Shown in pieces: positions 17,572-25,991 of a stretch of 64,000 nt of DNA; the first letter of the stretch is position 1, and each line of letters begins with the position of its first letter. Both the position numbers and the translations under genes were made by a program. The stretch covers positions 62,001 to 126,000 of the forward strand of contig JAQYWC010000073.1 of the NCBI GenBank assembly GCA_030145245.1, read 5' to 3'. The notes under the pieces are model-generated. The model saw nothing but the letters and a program-made list of their open reading frames with translations, was not told where the DNA came from and searched no databases. The stretch comes from Desulfobacterium sp. GTDB lineage: Bacteria > Desulfobacterota > Desulfobacteria > Desulfobacterales > Desulfobacteraceae.

Positions 17572-18339
17572 TTGAAAATCGAATTTGATAAGGTGTCAAA
17601 GAGTTACCTGAGATCCGACGGAACCAGGCACCCCGTGTTTAATGATGTTTCCCTTTCCATTAACCAGGGGGATTTTGTGATCTTCCTTGGGGAATCCGGC
17701 TGCGGCAAGACAACGTTCCTGAATATGCTTGCAGGCTTTGAACTTCCCACCTCCGGAACCATTCGGGTTGACGGCAAAGAAGTGCGGGATATCCATCCCT
17801 CGAGGGCCATGCTGTTCCAGCAGCCGACCCTTATCCCCTGGCTCACCGTGCGGGAGAATGTTTCCTACGGGTGCCGGTTAAGGGGGGATTGTGACCGGCT
17901 CAGCTACAGGGTGACCCAGTTTATCGAAATCATGGGGCTTTCAGGGTTTGAGGATTCAAAACCTGCGGAACTCTCCCTGGGTATGGCCCAGCGGGCCTGC
18001 CTTGCCCGGGCACTTATGGGAAATCCGGAAATACTGATCATGGACGAACCCTTTGCCTCCCTGGATACCTTTACAAAGGCCCATATCCAGGAGGAGATGG
18101 TTAACCTCTGGCTGAGCGAGCAGTTTACGGTGGTGTTTGTTACCCATGACATCGAAGAGGCCACTTTGCTGGGCAATCGCGTGGTGCTTCTGGGCGGTTT
18201 TCCCGTGGGTATCATTGATACCTTTGACATCGATCTTGAATATCCCAGGGATGTAAATGATCCCAGGTTTAAGAGGTACAGGCAGGAGATCCTGAAAACA
18301 TTCAAGCGCTCCTATGTGGGCAACAGGCGGTTTCTATGA
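17572..18339 (+). CDS. ABC transporter ATP-binding protein, NrtD/SsuB/TauB type
   Basis: A 255-residue ABC ATPase: Walker A GESGCGKTT, Q-loop MLFQQPTLIPWLTVREN, signature LSLGMAQRACLARALMG (a variant, LSLGMAQR in place of LSGGQRQR), Walker B ILIMDEPFASLD and the switch His in FVTHDIEEATLLG. It belongs to the nitrate/sulfonate/taurine (and bicarbonate) importer group. The start is TTG at 17572, three bases after the preceding stop, without a strong ribosome site, so translation is probably coupled. Its end overlaps the next gene by 4 bases. With the Tat binding protein and the permease it forms a complete importer; the substrate is unknown. Confidence 0.9.
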   Translation: MKIEFDKVSKSYLRSDGTRHPVFNDVSLSINQGDFVIFLGESGCGKTTFLNMLAGFELPTSGTIRVDGKEVRDIHPSRAMLFQQPTLIPWLTVRENVSYGCRLRGDCDRLSYRVTQFIEIMGLSGFEDSKPAELSLGMAQRACLARALMGNPEILIMDEPFASLDTFTKAHIQEEMVNLWLSEQFTVVFVTHDIEEATLLGNRVVLLGGFPVGIIDTFDIDLEYPRDVNDPRFKRYRQEILKTFKRSYVGNRRFL

Positions 18340-19541
18340 AAACATCCGACCCCGGCAACATTCACCGGCGGCGATTCCTAGGGCAGGCAGCCGCAACCCT
18401 GGGCGCCTCCCTGTTTGCTCCGGTTCTACCGGCGTTTGCCGCTAAAGAGGAGCTTCGGCTCGGATATCTTCCCATCACCGATGCGGCGCCGCTTCTCATC
18501 GCCCACAGTCTCGGTTATTTTCTTGAAGAAGGGCTTGTTGTGCCAAGACCAGTTATGGTAAGGTCATGGAATGTTTTGACAGAGTCGTTCATGGCGGGCA
18601 AGTTCGACCTTACCCATATGCTGTTTCCCATACCCGTATGGATGAGGTTCAGGCAGAAGATGCCTGTCAAGGTTCTGGGATGGGATCACACCAACGGAAG
18701 CGCCTTGACCGTGCACGGCGATTCAGACATCAGGGGGTTTGCCGATCTTGGCGGGAAGCAGATTGCCGTTCCGTCCTGGTATTCCACACACAATCTCGTT
18801 CTTCAGATAGGATTAAGGGCCCGGGGGCTTACGCCGGTTATCAAGCCCCAGAACAGTCCCCTGAAACCCAATGAGGTGAATCTTTTTATTCTTCCGCCGC
18901 CGGAGATGCCGCCGGCACTCCTCGGCCGAAAGATCGACGGCTTTATTGTTGCCGAACCGTTCAGCGCCCTTGCAGAGATGAAGCTTCGGGCAAGGATCAT
19001 GAGGTTTACCGGGGATGTCTGGAAAAACCATCCATGCTGTGTTCTGGTGACCCGGGAGGAACTGACCCGGAGGAGACCCGCATTTGTTCAAAAGGCTGTC
19101 AATGCAGTGGTAAGGGCCCAGCTCTGGTGCGAACAGAACCGGGAACAGGCGGCCCACATATTGAGCCGTGACGGTGAGGGGTATCTTCCCGTTGAGGCAA
19201 AAGTACTCAAACGGGTTTTCACGGGGTACGATCTCAAGGAGTATACCACGGGGCCTCTGCCAAGGGCGATCATGCATCCCGAATGGGATATCCAGAGAAT
19301 CGGGTTTCAGCCCTATCCGTTTCCTTCGGCCACCCGGTTTGTCCTGGAGCAGATGGGGAAAACCCGTGTGGAAGGTGACAACAGCTTTTTGAAAAATATT
19401 GATTCGGCACGGGCTGCAGGTGAGCTGGTGGATGACAGCTTTGTGCTGAACGCGATGGATAGTAATCGGGAGTATGGACGTTTTTTCCCTTCAGATGTGG
19501 CGCAACCTTTATCAAGGGAAGAGATTATTGAAATCGATTAA
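18336..19541 (+). CDS. Tat-exported ABC transporter substrate-binding protein (NrtA/CmpA-like)
   Basis: A 401-residue NMT1/THI5-like binding protein. The N-terminus has a twin-arginine signal: HRRRFLGQAAATLGAS followed by a hydrophobic stretch and FAPVLPAFA, so it is folded before export. The mature domain begins ELRLGYLPITDAAPLLIAHS and contains GFIVAEPFSALAEMK and WKNHPCCVLVTREEL. The NHPCCV motif, with two adjacent cysteines, is shared with the receiver-fused homologue. Tat export suggests a cofactor or metal held by the protein, as in some nitrate-type binding proteins. It overlaps the ATPase gene by 4 bases at its start and the permease reading frame at its end. Ligand not identified. 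Confidence 0.88.
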   Translation: MKTSDPGNIHRRRFLGQAAATLGASLFAPVLPAFAAKEELRLGYLPITDAAPLLIAHSLGYFLEEGLVVPRPVMVRSWNVLTESFMAGKFDLTHMLFPIPVWMRFRQKMPVKVLGWDHTNGSALTVHGDSDIRGFADLGGKQIAVPSWYSTHNLVLQIGLRARGLTPVIKPQNSPLKPNEVNLFILPPPEMPPALLGRKIDGFIVAEPFSALAEMKLRARIMRFTGDVWKNHPCCVLVTREELTRRRPAFVQKAVNAVVRAQLWCEQNREQAAHILSRDGEGYLPVEAKVLKRVFTGYDLKEYTTGPLPRAIMHPEWDIQRIGFQPYPFPSATRFVLEQMGKTRVEGDNSFLKNIDSARAAGELVDDSFVLNAMDSNREYGRFFPSDVAQPLSREEIIEID

Positions 19542-19548
19542 CAGCTTC

Positions 19549-20358
19549 ATGGAAAAAGTCTCCAAGGCGAACTGGGTCAACCTTCTGTTTGACCGTGAAG
19601 AGCCGGGGGTCCGGTATGAGATCCTTGGGATGGTGCTCTTTGTATTTGTCTGGGTCGTGGCGTGTACCCTTTTTTTCACCGGTCAAAAGTTTGAATCCTT
19701 TAACGGCTTTTTGCCGTTGCCGACGTTGAAAGCCCTCTTTCTTGCGGCAACCGAAGGGCGCTTCTGGGTGTCGGTGTGGGCCAGCCTCAGGCGGGTGCTC
19801 ACCGGGATCACCATTGCTGCGGCCATTGGTATTCCCGCCGGTATGATCATTGGTTTTTATCCTAAGTTGAGACGTCTTTCCTACTCCCCCATCCAGTTCT
19901 TACGAATGATCAGCCCCCTGTCATGGATGCCGGTTGCCCTGCTTGTGTTTGCAAGTTTTGAATCTGCGATCAACTTCCTGATCGTTATGGCCACAGTCTG
20001 GCCGATCATGCTCAATACGGCAATCGGGGTAATGAGTGTTGATACAAGCTTGGTGCGCATGGCGTTGAACCAGGGGGCAACCAATCTTCAGCTCATGCGG
20101 ACCATCATCGTGCCCGCTTCATTGCCCAATGTGATGGCAAGCCTTCGCCTGGCATTGGGGGTGGCCTGGATTGTGCTCGTCCCTGCTGAGTTTCTGGGGG
20201 TCTCAAGCGGTCTTGGGTATCTGATCAACGATGCCAGGGATACCATGGCCTATGACAGGCTCATGGCCATGATCATCGCCATCGGCATTCTTGGGTTCCT
20301 GCTTGACAGGGCGTTGCAGAAGATCCAGAGGCTGGTCAGCTGGTCCTGGGTCGAATAG
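19549..20358 (+). CDS. ABC transporter permease, NrtB/SsuC type
   Basis: About 269 residues of BPD_transp_1 permease with a first membrane span at VRYEILGMVLFVFVWVVACT and further spans around GITIAAAIGIPAGMIIGF, PVALLVFASF, FLIVMATVWPIMLNTAIGV and LGVAWIVLVPAEFL. The EAA-type loop that contacts the ATPase is MALNQGATNLQLMRTIIVPA. The reading frame is open back to an ATG at 19474, which would overlap the binding-protein gene by 68 bases; ATG 19549 (or TTG 19528, near GGGAAGAG) gives a more usual start, and the choice is uncertain. It is the last gene before a clear terminator, closing the importer operon. Confidence 0.85.
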   Translation: MEKVSKANWVNLLFDREEPGVRYEILGMVLFVFVWVVACTLFFTGQKFESFNGFLPLPTLKALFLAATEGRFWVSVWASLRRVLTGITIAAAIGIPAGMIIGFYPKLRRLSYSPIQFLRMISPLSWMPVALLVFASFESAINFLIVMATVWPIMLNTAIGVMSVDTSLVRMALNQGATNLQLMRTIIVPASLPNVMASLRLALGVAWIVLVPAEFLGVSSGLGYLINDARDTMAYDRLMAMIIAIGILGFLLDRALQKIQRLVSWSWVE

Positions 20359-20383
20359 TTGGGTAGAGAAGACGACAGACGAC

Positions 20384-20411
20384 AGCAGGCACAGGTTGTG
20401 CCTGCTCTTTG
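20384..20411 (+). terminator. Rho-independent terminator after the ABC importer operon
   Basis: AGCAGGCACA at 20384-20393, loop GGT, TGTGCCTGCT at 20397-20406, then CTTTG. A perfect 10-bp stem with a short U tract, placed 25 bases after the permease stop. Confidence 0.75.
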
Positions 20412-20515
20412 ATAAGAATAGTAAAAGGCCCTGGGGACGATAGCTATAAAGTTGCGGGGCCGACATGTTCCAGGTGTTCATGTCTCAAGTTTTAAACAAA
20501 TAAGGAGCCTATGTT

Positions 20516-21889
20516 ATGGCAGTAGATCCAAAGATAAAAATTCTTGTTACAGACGATTCCGGCACCATGCGCATGATGTTCAAGCAGATGTTGAACAAGG
20601 CGGGGTTTGAGAATATTGTCATGGCTGTGAACGGGGACGATGGAATCGAAAAGGTAAAGGCGGAGGAGCCTGATCTTGTCATCAGCGATTGGAATATGCC
20701 CCAGAAGGACGGACTCGAGTTTCTCCAGTGGCTCAGGAGTCAGGAGGCGTACCGGGCACTTCCTTTTATCATGGCAACGGCCCAGGCTGACAAGGGGCAG
20801 CAGATCATCATCATGGAGGCTGGAGGAAACGGCCATGTGCCTAAACCCTTTGACTCGAAACAGATCAAGGACGCCATCGAAAAGGTGTTTGCCCCGGAGG
20901 CCGGAGCTGGTGTTGTTAAAAAGGAAAGGCGGGTCGTGGACGGCAAGGTGGAACTCAATGTGGCCCACATCCAGATCACCGACCATCTTGCCTTGGGCGC
21001 TCTGAAGCACAGGATCGACCTGGGCGAGGTAACGCCAAAACATTTTGTTCTCAATACCGATCGCAAGCCCGGGTGGAATCCCATCCAGGAGGGGCTTGAA
21101 AGCGCCGAACTTGACGCTGCCTTTGTTCTGGCTCCCATTGCCATGGACCTCTTTGCCTATGATTCACCCATTCGGCTGGTGCTTTTGGCCCACAAGAACG
21201 GCAGTACTTTTGTAAGAAGCCGCCATTATGACCCCAGGTTTGATTCTCTGCAGAGCTTTTACAAGTACAAGGTCGTGGATATTCCCCATAAGATGAGTGT
21301 TCACCACATGCTGGCCCACCAGTTTTTGAAAGAGCTGGGACTGAAGCCTGGAGTGCCCGGGAAGAAAGCCATTAATGTCAGGTTTGAGGTCGTACCTCCC
21401 ATCAAGATGCCCGGCATCATGAAGGAGAACGAGGACGTTGCAGGATTCATGGTTGCTGAGCCCATCGCAACCAAGGCCATTGCAACCGAAGTCGGCAACC
21501 TCGAGTTTGTCTCCTCCACCCGCTGGGAAAACCACCCCTGTTGCGTGGTTGCCATGCAGCAGGATTTTATTGAAAACTATCCTGAGGCAGCCCAGGAGTT
21601 TGTTTCCATGATTGTCGAATCCGGCAAGTATGTCGAAGAAGACAAGGCAAGGGCGGCCGACATTGCCGTGAAGTTCCTCGATCCCGAAGGCAAGATGGGG
21701 CTCAATCCGGCCGTGTTGCAGAAGGTGTTTTCACAGCCCCAGGCCATCCGCATGGATGACCTTTATCCGGTGAACGAGGATTTGGATAAAATCCAGCGGT
21801 ATATGCACGATGTCATGGGGATCGGAAAGATTATCGATCTCGAGAAGTTTGTGGATAAGCGATTTGCAGATGTGGCATGTAACCGGTAA
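20516..21889 (+). CDS. CheY-like receiver fused to an NrtA-type substrate-binding domain
   Basis: A 457-residue protein with an unusual architecture. Residues 1-128 are a complete receiver domain: acidic pair D13/D14 in VTDDSG, phospho-acceptor Asp58 in VISDWNMP, Thr88 in IMATAQ and Lys110 in VPKPFD, all typical of CheY. After a short linker, residues about 145-440 form a full NMT1/THI5-like binding domain (VAHIQITDHLALGALK, AAFVLAPIAMDLFA, GFMVAEPIATKAI, RWENHPCCVVAMQQDF). There is no signal peptide, so ligand binding must occur in the cytoplasm. It lies just beyond the terminator of the ABC importer that encodes two paralogous binding domains. An AAGGAG precedes the ATG. Inference: it links an intracellular ligand to a phosphorelay or chemotaxis. 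Confidence 0.85.
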   Translation: MAVDPKIKILVTDDSGTMRMMFKQMLNKAGFENIVMAVNGDDGIEKVKAEEPDLVISDWNMPQKDGLEFLQWLRSQEAYRALPFIMATAQADKGQQIIIMEAGGNGHVPKPFDSKQIKDAIEKVFAPEAGAGVVKKERRVVDGKVELNVAHIQITDHLALGALKHRIDLGEVTPKHFVLNTDRKPGWNPIQEGLESAELDAAFVLAPIAMDLFAYDSPIRLVLLAHKNGSTFVRSRHYDPRFDSLQSFYKYKVVDIPHKMSVHHMLAHQFLKELGLKPGVPGKKAINVRFEVVPPIKMPGIMKENEDVAGFMVAEPIATKAIATEVGNLEFVSSTRWENHPCCVVAMQQDFIENYPEAAQEFVSMIVESGKYVEEDKARAADIAVKFLDPEGKMGLNPAVLQKVFSQPQAIRMDDLYPVNEDLDKIQRYMHDVMGIGKIIDLEKFVDKRFADVACNR

Positions 21890-21936
21890 CTCTGGTCTCC
21901 TTGGATCAGGATTTCTTTTTTGGGATGAGGTGATGC

Positions 21937-22482
21937 ATGAAGGTAACGGATCCGGAAATTATCAGAACCGGAGAGCGGGATTTGATTGATGCCGTCAAGG
22001 AGGATCTTGACTGGGATGCTGTCAGGGAGATCGTAAAGAAAAAGATCAACATCTCCTCGGTTGACTCAACCGGGGGGGAGATCGTTGTCCATGATAATCA
22101 GGTGGCGTTCCGGGTGGATCTTGAGCTCAAGATCGATATGAGCCTGATGTTTGATCGTGATGGAAACCATATCCCGGAACCGGAAGGGGCTCCAACCGGT
22201 TCCGGTGAAATCGAAGCGCCGGGAATATCACCTGGCATGGAACCGGAACCTGGGCTTTTAGCTAAGGATTCAGAAATAGGGCCGGAGATTCTTGACGGGG
22301 ATGATCTTTCCCCTGAGGGAGTCGAGTTCGGCCTTGACGATTTTTCCGCAGAGGACCCGGAGATCAATCTCGATGATATTGCCCTGGGTGATGACGGAGA
22401 GGTTGAAAACCTGGATGACGATATCGATGAGATTCTCAAGGAAAGCCGGGAATTCTGGGAAAAGAAAAAGACAGAAGAGTAG
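21937..22482 (+). CDS. Acidic protein of unknown function
   Basis: A 181-residue protein I do not recognise. The N-terminal 75 residues look folded (MKVTDPEIIRTGERDLIDAV, then IVKKKINISSVDSTGGEIVV and VAFRVDLELKIDMSLMFD). The remainder is very acidic and low in complexity, with runs such as LDDFSAEDPEINLDDIAL and NLDDDIDEILKESREF, and is probably disordered apart from a last helix. There is no signal peptide or membrane span. ATG at 21937 follows GGGATGAGGTG; the stop codon directly abuts the ATG of the next gene, so the two are co-translated. Acidic tails of this kind often mediate protein contacts; no function can be assigned. Confidence 0.75.
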   Translation: MKVTDPEIIRTGERDLIDAVKEDLDWDAVREIVKKKINISSVDSTGGEIVVHDNQVAFRVDLELKIDMSLMFDRDGNHIPEPEGAPTGSGEIEAPGISPGMEPEPGLLAKDSEIGPEILDGDDLSPEGVEFGLDDFSAEDPEINLDDIALGDDGEVENLDDDIDEILKESREFWEKKKTEE

Positions 22483-23484
22483 ATGAATACAAAAATAGTA
22501 TCAAGAAAAATAAAGGCCCTTGGGCTCACCTCCGGTGGGCTTGACAGTATCCTCAGCGCACTTGTGCTGAGGGAGCAGGGCATTGATGTGACCTGGGTAA
22601 GTTTTAAGACCCCGTTTTTTCTTCCCGATGCCGCCATAAAGGCGGCAAAGATGAACAATATCCCCATCAGGGTTGAGGATATCACGGACATCTACATGGA
22701 GATGCTGAAAAATCCTCCGGCCGGGTATGGGAAGAACATGAATCCCTGCATGGACTGTCACTCACTGATGTTTGCCAAGGCAGGCGAGATCATGGATAAA
22801 GAGGGATTTGATTTCCTCTTCAGCGGAGAGGTGGCGGGCCAGAGGCCCTTTTCACAGAATAAGCGCTCCATGCGGTATGTGGAGAAGCGCTCCGGATTTG
22901 ACGGATCCATCCTGAGGCCCCTCAGCGCCCAGGTGCTTCCTGAAACCGAAGTGGAACGCCAGGGGCTTGTGGACCGTGAACGGCTGGGGGCGATCACGGG
23001 GCGGTCCAGAAAGGAACAGATCGCCATGGCAAAGCGGTTCAATGTGACCGATTATCCGGCTCCGGCCGGCGGGTGTCTGTTAACCGACAAGGCCTTTTCC
23101 CAGCGGCTCAGGGATCTTCTCTACGTTCAGAAAGTCTACGTAAAAAAGGATCTCTATCTGTTGCGCTACGGCCGTCACTTCAGGCTTGATCCTGAAACCA
23201 AGATCGTTGTCGGTCGATCCCAGATGGACAACACCAGGATCGAAGGCCTCCATGTTCCGGAAACGGGTGTGCTTATCCGGATGGCTGACATGCCGGGACC
23301 CATTGTCCTGATTCCCTCAACGCCATCTGTGGAGATGGTGAAGAGGGCCGGGGCTATCTGTGCCGGTTATGCCAAGACCTTGCCTGGCCAGGAGGTCGCG
23401 GTGCTGGTTAAATCACCGGACAAGGAAGAGCGGGTTGTTGTTGCGGCCTGTGACACGTCAGGCATGCAGGATCTTATCATCTGA
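22483..23484 (+). CDS. PP-loop ATPase, ThiI/MnmA-like sulfur-transfer protein
   Basis: A 333-residue protein whose N-terminus holds the PP-loop of adenylating thiolases: LGLTSGGLDSILSALVL (SGGxDS) at about residues 13-29. A CMDCHSLMFAKAGEIM segment near 88 and PAPAGGCLLTDKAFSQRL near 190 supply cysteines suited to persulfide chemistry. The C-terminal 110 residues resemble the NFACT-R-like domain often found at the end of this family (annotated as tRNA 2-thiouridylase or tRNA methyltransferase-like in sulfate reducers). Likely activity is ATP-dependent thiolation of a tRNA or of another sulfur acceptor. It directly follows the acidic protein gene and converges on rlmN, with only 4 bases between the stop codons. 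Confidence 0.75.
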   Translation: MNTKIVSRKIKALGLTSGGLDSILSALVLREQGIDVTWVSFKTPFFLPDAAIKAAKMNNIPIRVEDITDIYMEMLKNPPAGYGKNMNPCMDCHSLMFAKAGEIMDKEGFDFLFSGEVAGQRPFSQNKRSMRYVEKRSGFDGSILRPLSAQVLPETEVERQGLVDRERLGAITGRSRKEQIAMAKRFNVTDYPAPAGGCLLTDKAFSQRLRDLLYVQKVYVKKDLYLLRYGRHFRLDPETKIVVGRSQMDNTRIEGLHVPETGVLIRMADMPGPIVLIPSTPSVEMVKRAGAICAGYAKTLPGQEVAVLVKSPDKEERVVVAACDTSGMQDLII

Positions 23485-23488
23485 CGGG

Positions 23489-24532
23489 TCAGCGGTTCTT
23501 GGCCCTTAGTTGACCACAGGCGGCGGAGATGTCGTCGCCTTTGCTCTTGCGGACCATGGCGGTGACGTTTCTGTCCAGAAGGATCTGGAGAAATCTCTGG
23601 ATCCTCTCCCTGGGGGGGCGTTTGAAATCGCTTTTGTCGTGTTCGTTAAAGGGGATGATGTTGACCTTTGAGCGGATCGGCCGCAGGAGCTTGATCAGGC
23701 GTTTTGCGTCCTCGTCACTGTCGTTGACTCCCTGGATCAGGATGTACTCGAAGGTGATCTTCTTTCTCGGCTTCATCTCAAAGCTTTTGCAGGCTTTTAG
23801 CAGCTCTTCCATGGGGTAGCGCCGGTTCACCGGCATGAGCATGGAGCGGGTCTCGTCGGTGGTTGCGTTGAGGGAGACGGCAAGGTTGGCCTCTGTCTCG
23901 TTGCCAAGGGCCAGGATTTCCGGCACAAGGCCCGAGGTGGATATGGTGACCCTCCGGGAGGAGAATTTCAGCCCGTAATCGCTGTCTGTGATGATTGATA
24001 GTGCTTTTACAACGGCATCATAGTTTGCAAGGGGTTCTCCCATGCCCATGAAGACGATGTTTGACATGGGTTTGGCGCTGTCCCTTGCCATCACCAGTGC
24101 CTGTGCGTCCCTCACCTGGTCAACGATTTCGGCTGTGGTGAGGTTCCGCTCAAAGCCTCCCTTTGCCGTAAGGCAGAATTTGCATGCCTGGGCGCAGCCG
24201 ACCTGGGAGGAGATGCAGAGGGTGTAGTGGTCCTTTTCCGGTATGAGTACCGCTTCGATGTAGGCGTTGTCATGGAGGCGGAACAGTAGCTTCTCGGTTC
24301 CGTCTTTGGAGCGTTCCGAGCGCTCAAGCTCCAGTCTTGATATGGAAAAATTCTCCTTAAGCGTCTCCCTCAGCTCTTTGCCGATATCGGTCATCTCGTC
24401 AAAGGTGTTGGCCTGGCGCAGGTAGAGCCATTTGAAAATCTGGCCCGCCCGAAAGGATTTCTCTCCATTCTGTTCGAACCATTCGACAAGCTCTTCCCTT
24501 GTAAAATTTTTGATCTCTCTCTTCTGTTTCAA
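23489..24532 (-). CDS. rlmN: 23S rRNA (A2503-C2)/tRNA (A37-C2) methyltransferase, radical SAM
   Basis: A 347-residue RlmN. The radical-SAM cluster motif is CAQACKFC (CxxxCxxC) near residue 110, preceded by TLCISSQVGC. GMGEPLANYDAV near 165 is the SAM-binding GGE-like motif, and the methyl-carrying Cys at the C-terminus lies in ISAACGQLRAK. RlmN methylates C2 of adenosine 2503 in 23S rRNA and of A37 in some tRNAs, improving fidelity. It is transcribed divergently from ffh, with 120 AT-rich bases that must contain both promoters. Confidence 0.95.
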   Translation of the reverse strand: MKQKREIKNFTREELVEWFEQNGEKSFRAGQIFKWLYLRQANTFDEMTDIGKELRETLKENFSISRLELERSERSKDGTEKLLFRLHDNAYIEAVLIPEKDHYTLCISSQVGCAQACKFCLTAKGGFERNLTTAEIVDQVRDAQALVMARDSAKPMSNIVFMGMGEPLANYDAVVKALSIITDSDYGLKFSSRRVTISTSGLVPEILALGNETEANLAVSLNATTDETRSMLMPVNRRYPMEELLKACKSFEMKPRKKITFEYILIQGVNDSDEDAKRLIKLLRPIRSKVNIIPFNEHDKSDFKRPPRERIQRFLQILLDRNVTAMVRKSKGDDISAACGQLRAKNR

Positions 24533-24652
24533 TAAATTTCCCCATAGGATTTATAATTGTATCTGGCGCTCACAGCGCTTTTCCCTTGACTTATCATGAA
24601 ATAAATACTAATTTCAAGATTTTAATCCATGATCAAGGTTTGATGAATTATT

Positions 24653-25978
24653 ATGTTTGACAACTTGAGTGATAAGCTTAACTCTGCGTTCAAAAAGCTC
24701 AAGGGACGTGGAGCCCTTACGGAGAAGGCCATTGATGAGGGTCTGAAGCAGGTTCGAATGGCCCTTCTTGAGGCGGATGTGAATTACAGGGTTGCAAAAA
24801 ATGTAATTTCAGATATAAAGAAGAGAGCGCTTGGTCAGGAGGTGATGGAGAGCCTGACCCCGGGACAGCAGGTTATCAAGATCGTTTATGACGAATTTTC
24901 TCGCATGATGGGTTCTTCCCATGAGGAGTTGAGTCTGGACGGTAAGGCCCCGAATGCCGTGATGCTTGTTGGTCTGCAGGGCGCAGGAAAGACAACCACC
25001 GCAGGAAAACTCGCTCTTTACTTGAAAAAAAACGGTAAGCGCCCCTATCTGGTTCCTGTGGATGTCTACAGGCCGGCGGCCATAGACCAGCTGAAAAAGC
25101 TCGGGTCGCAGCTGGATCTTCCGGTGTTTCAGTCAACCCAGGAGATGAAGCCACTGGATATCTGTTTGGCAGCAGAGCGAAGGGCCAGGGAAGAGGGGTA
25201 CGATACCCTGCTGGTTGATACTGCAGGTCGGCTCCATGTGGATGAGGAGTTGATGGCAGAGCTCGTTGGACTGAAAACGGGGCTCAATCCGGCAGAAATT
25301 CTTCTGGTCGCAGATGCCATGACCGGTCAGGATGCTGTCAATATCGCCGGGTCGTTTGACAAGGCCCTTGATTTGAGCGGCGTGATTCTGACCAAAATGG
25401 ATGGCGATGCAAGGGGTGGCGCGGCACTTTCGATAAAGGCCGTAACCGGAAAACCCCTTAAGTTCATCGGCGTTGGTGAAAAATCCACCGCACTTGAGCC
25501 GTTTCATCCGGAACGGATGGCCTCGAGGATTCTGGGGATGGGGGACACCCTGTCGTTCATTGAGCGTGCCCAGGATGCGGTTGACCAGAAAAAGGCAGAA
25601 AAACTTGAGCAAAAGCTCAAAAAAAATCAGTTTACCCTTGAGGATTTCCGGGATCAGATGGCATCGGTAAGAAAGATGGGATCCATCAAGGAACTTATCG
25701 GGCTACTTCCCGGTGTCAATAAGAAAATGCTTTCGGGCTTGAATATTGATGAACGGGAGTTTGTTAGGATTGAGGCGATCATCAATTCCATGACCCCTGA
25801 AGAACGGCGAACCCACGCCATGATCAAGGGCAGCAGGAAGAAGAGGATTGCCAGGGGAAGCGGTACGACTGTTCAGGATGTGAACAAGCTTCTCAAAAGT
25901 TATACCCAGACAATGAAGATGGTCAAAAAAATCAATAAAGGCGGCATGCGTTCCCTTAGGGGCATGCTTCCGTTCTAA
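24653..25978 (+). CDS. ffh: Signal recognition particle GTPase Ffh (SRP54)
   Basis: A 441-residue SRP protein. The NG domain has G1 GLQGAGKTTTAGKLA near residue 105, G2/insertion DVYRPAAIDQL, G3 DTAGRLHVD near 187 and G4 TKMDGDARGGAAL near 245. The methionine-rich M domain follows (LEDFRDQMASVRKMGSIKELIGLLPG, then MIKGSRKKRIARGSG, which binds 4.5S RNA) and ends GGMRSLRGMLPF. Ffh targets nascent membrane proteins to FtsY and the Sec translocon. It heads a conserved gene string with rpsP, khpA, rimM, trmD, a SPOUT gene and rplS. Confidence 0.97.
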   Translation: MFDNLSDKLNSAFKKLKGRGALTEKAIDEGLKQVRMALLEADVNYRVAKNVISDIKKRALGQEVMESLTPGQQVIKIVYDEFSRMMGSSHEELSLDGKAPNAVMLVGLQGAGKTTTAGKLALYLKKNGKRPYLVPVDVYRPAAIDQLKKLGSQLDLPVFQSTQEMKPLDICLAAERRAREEGYDTLLVDTAGRLHVDEELMAELVGLKTGLNPAEILLVADAMTGQDAVNIAGSFDKALDLSGVILTKMDGDARGGAALSIKAVTGKPLKFIGVGEKSTALEPFHPERMASRILGMGDTLSFIERAQDAVDQKKAEKLEQKLKKNQFTLEDFRDQMASVRKMGSIKELIGLLPGVNKKMLSGLNIDEREFVRIEAIINSMTPEERRTHAMIKGSRKKRIARGSGTTVQDVNKLLKSYTQTMKMVKKINKGGMRSLRGMLPF

Positions 25979-25991
25979 GGAGAAAAAGTAA

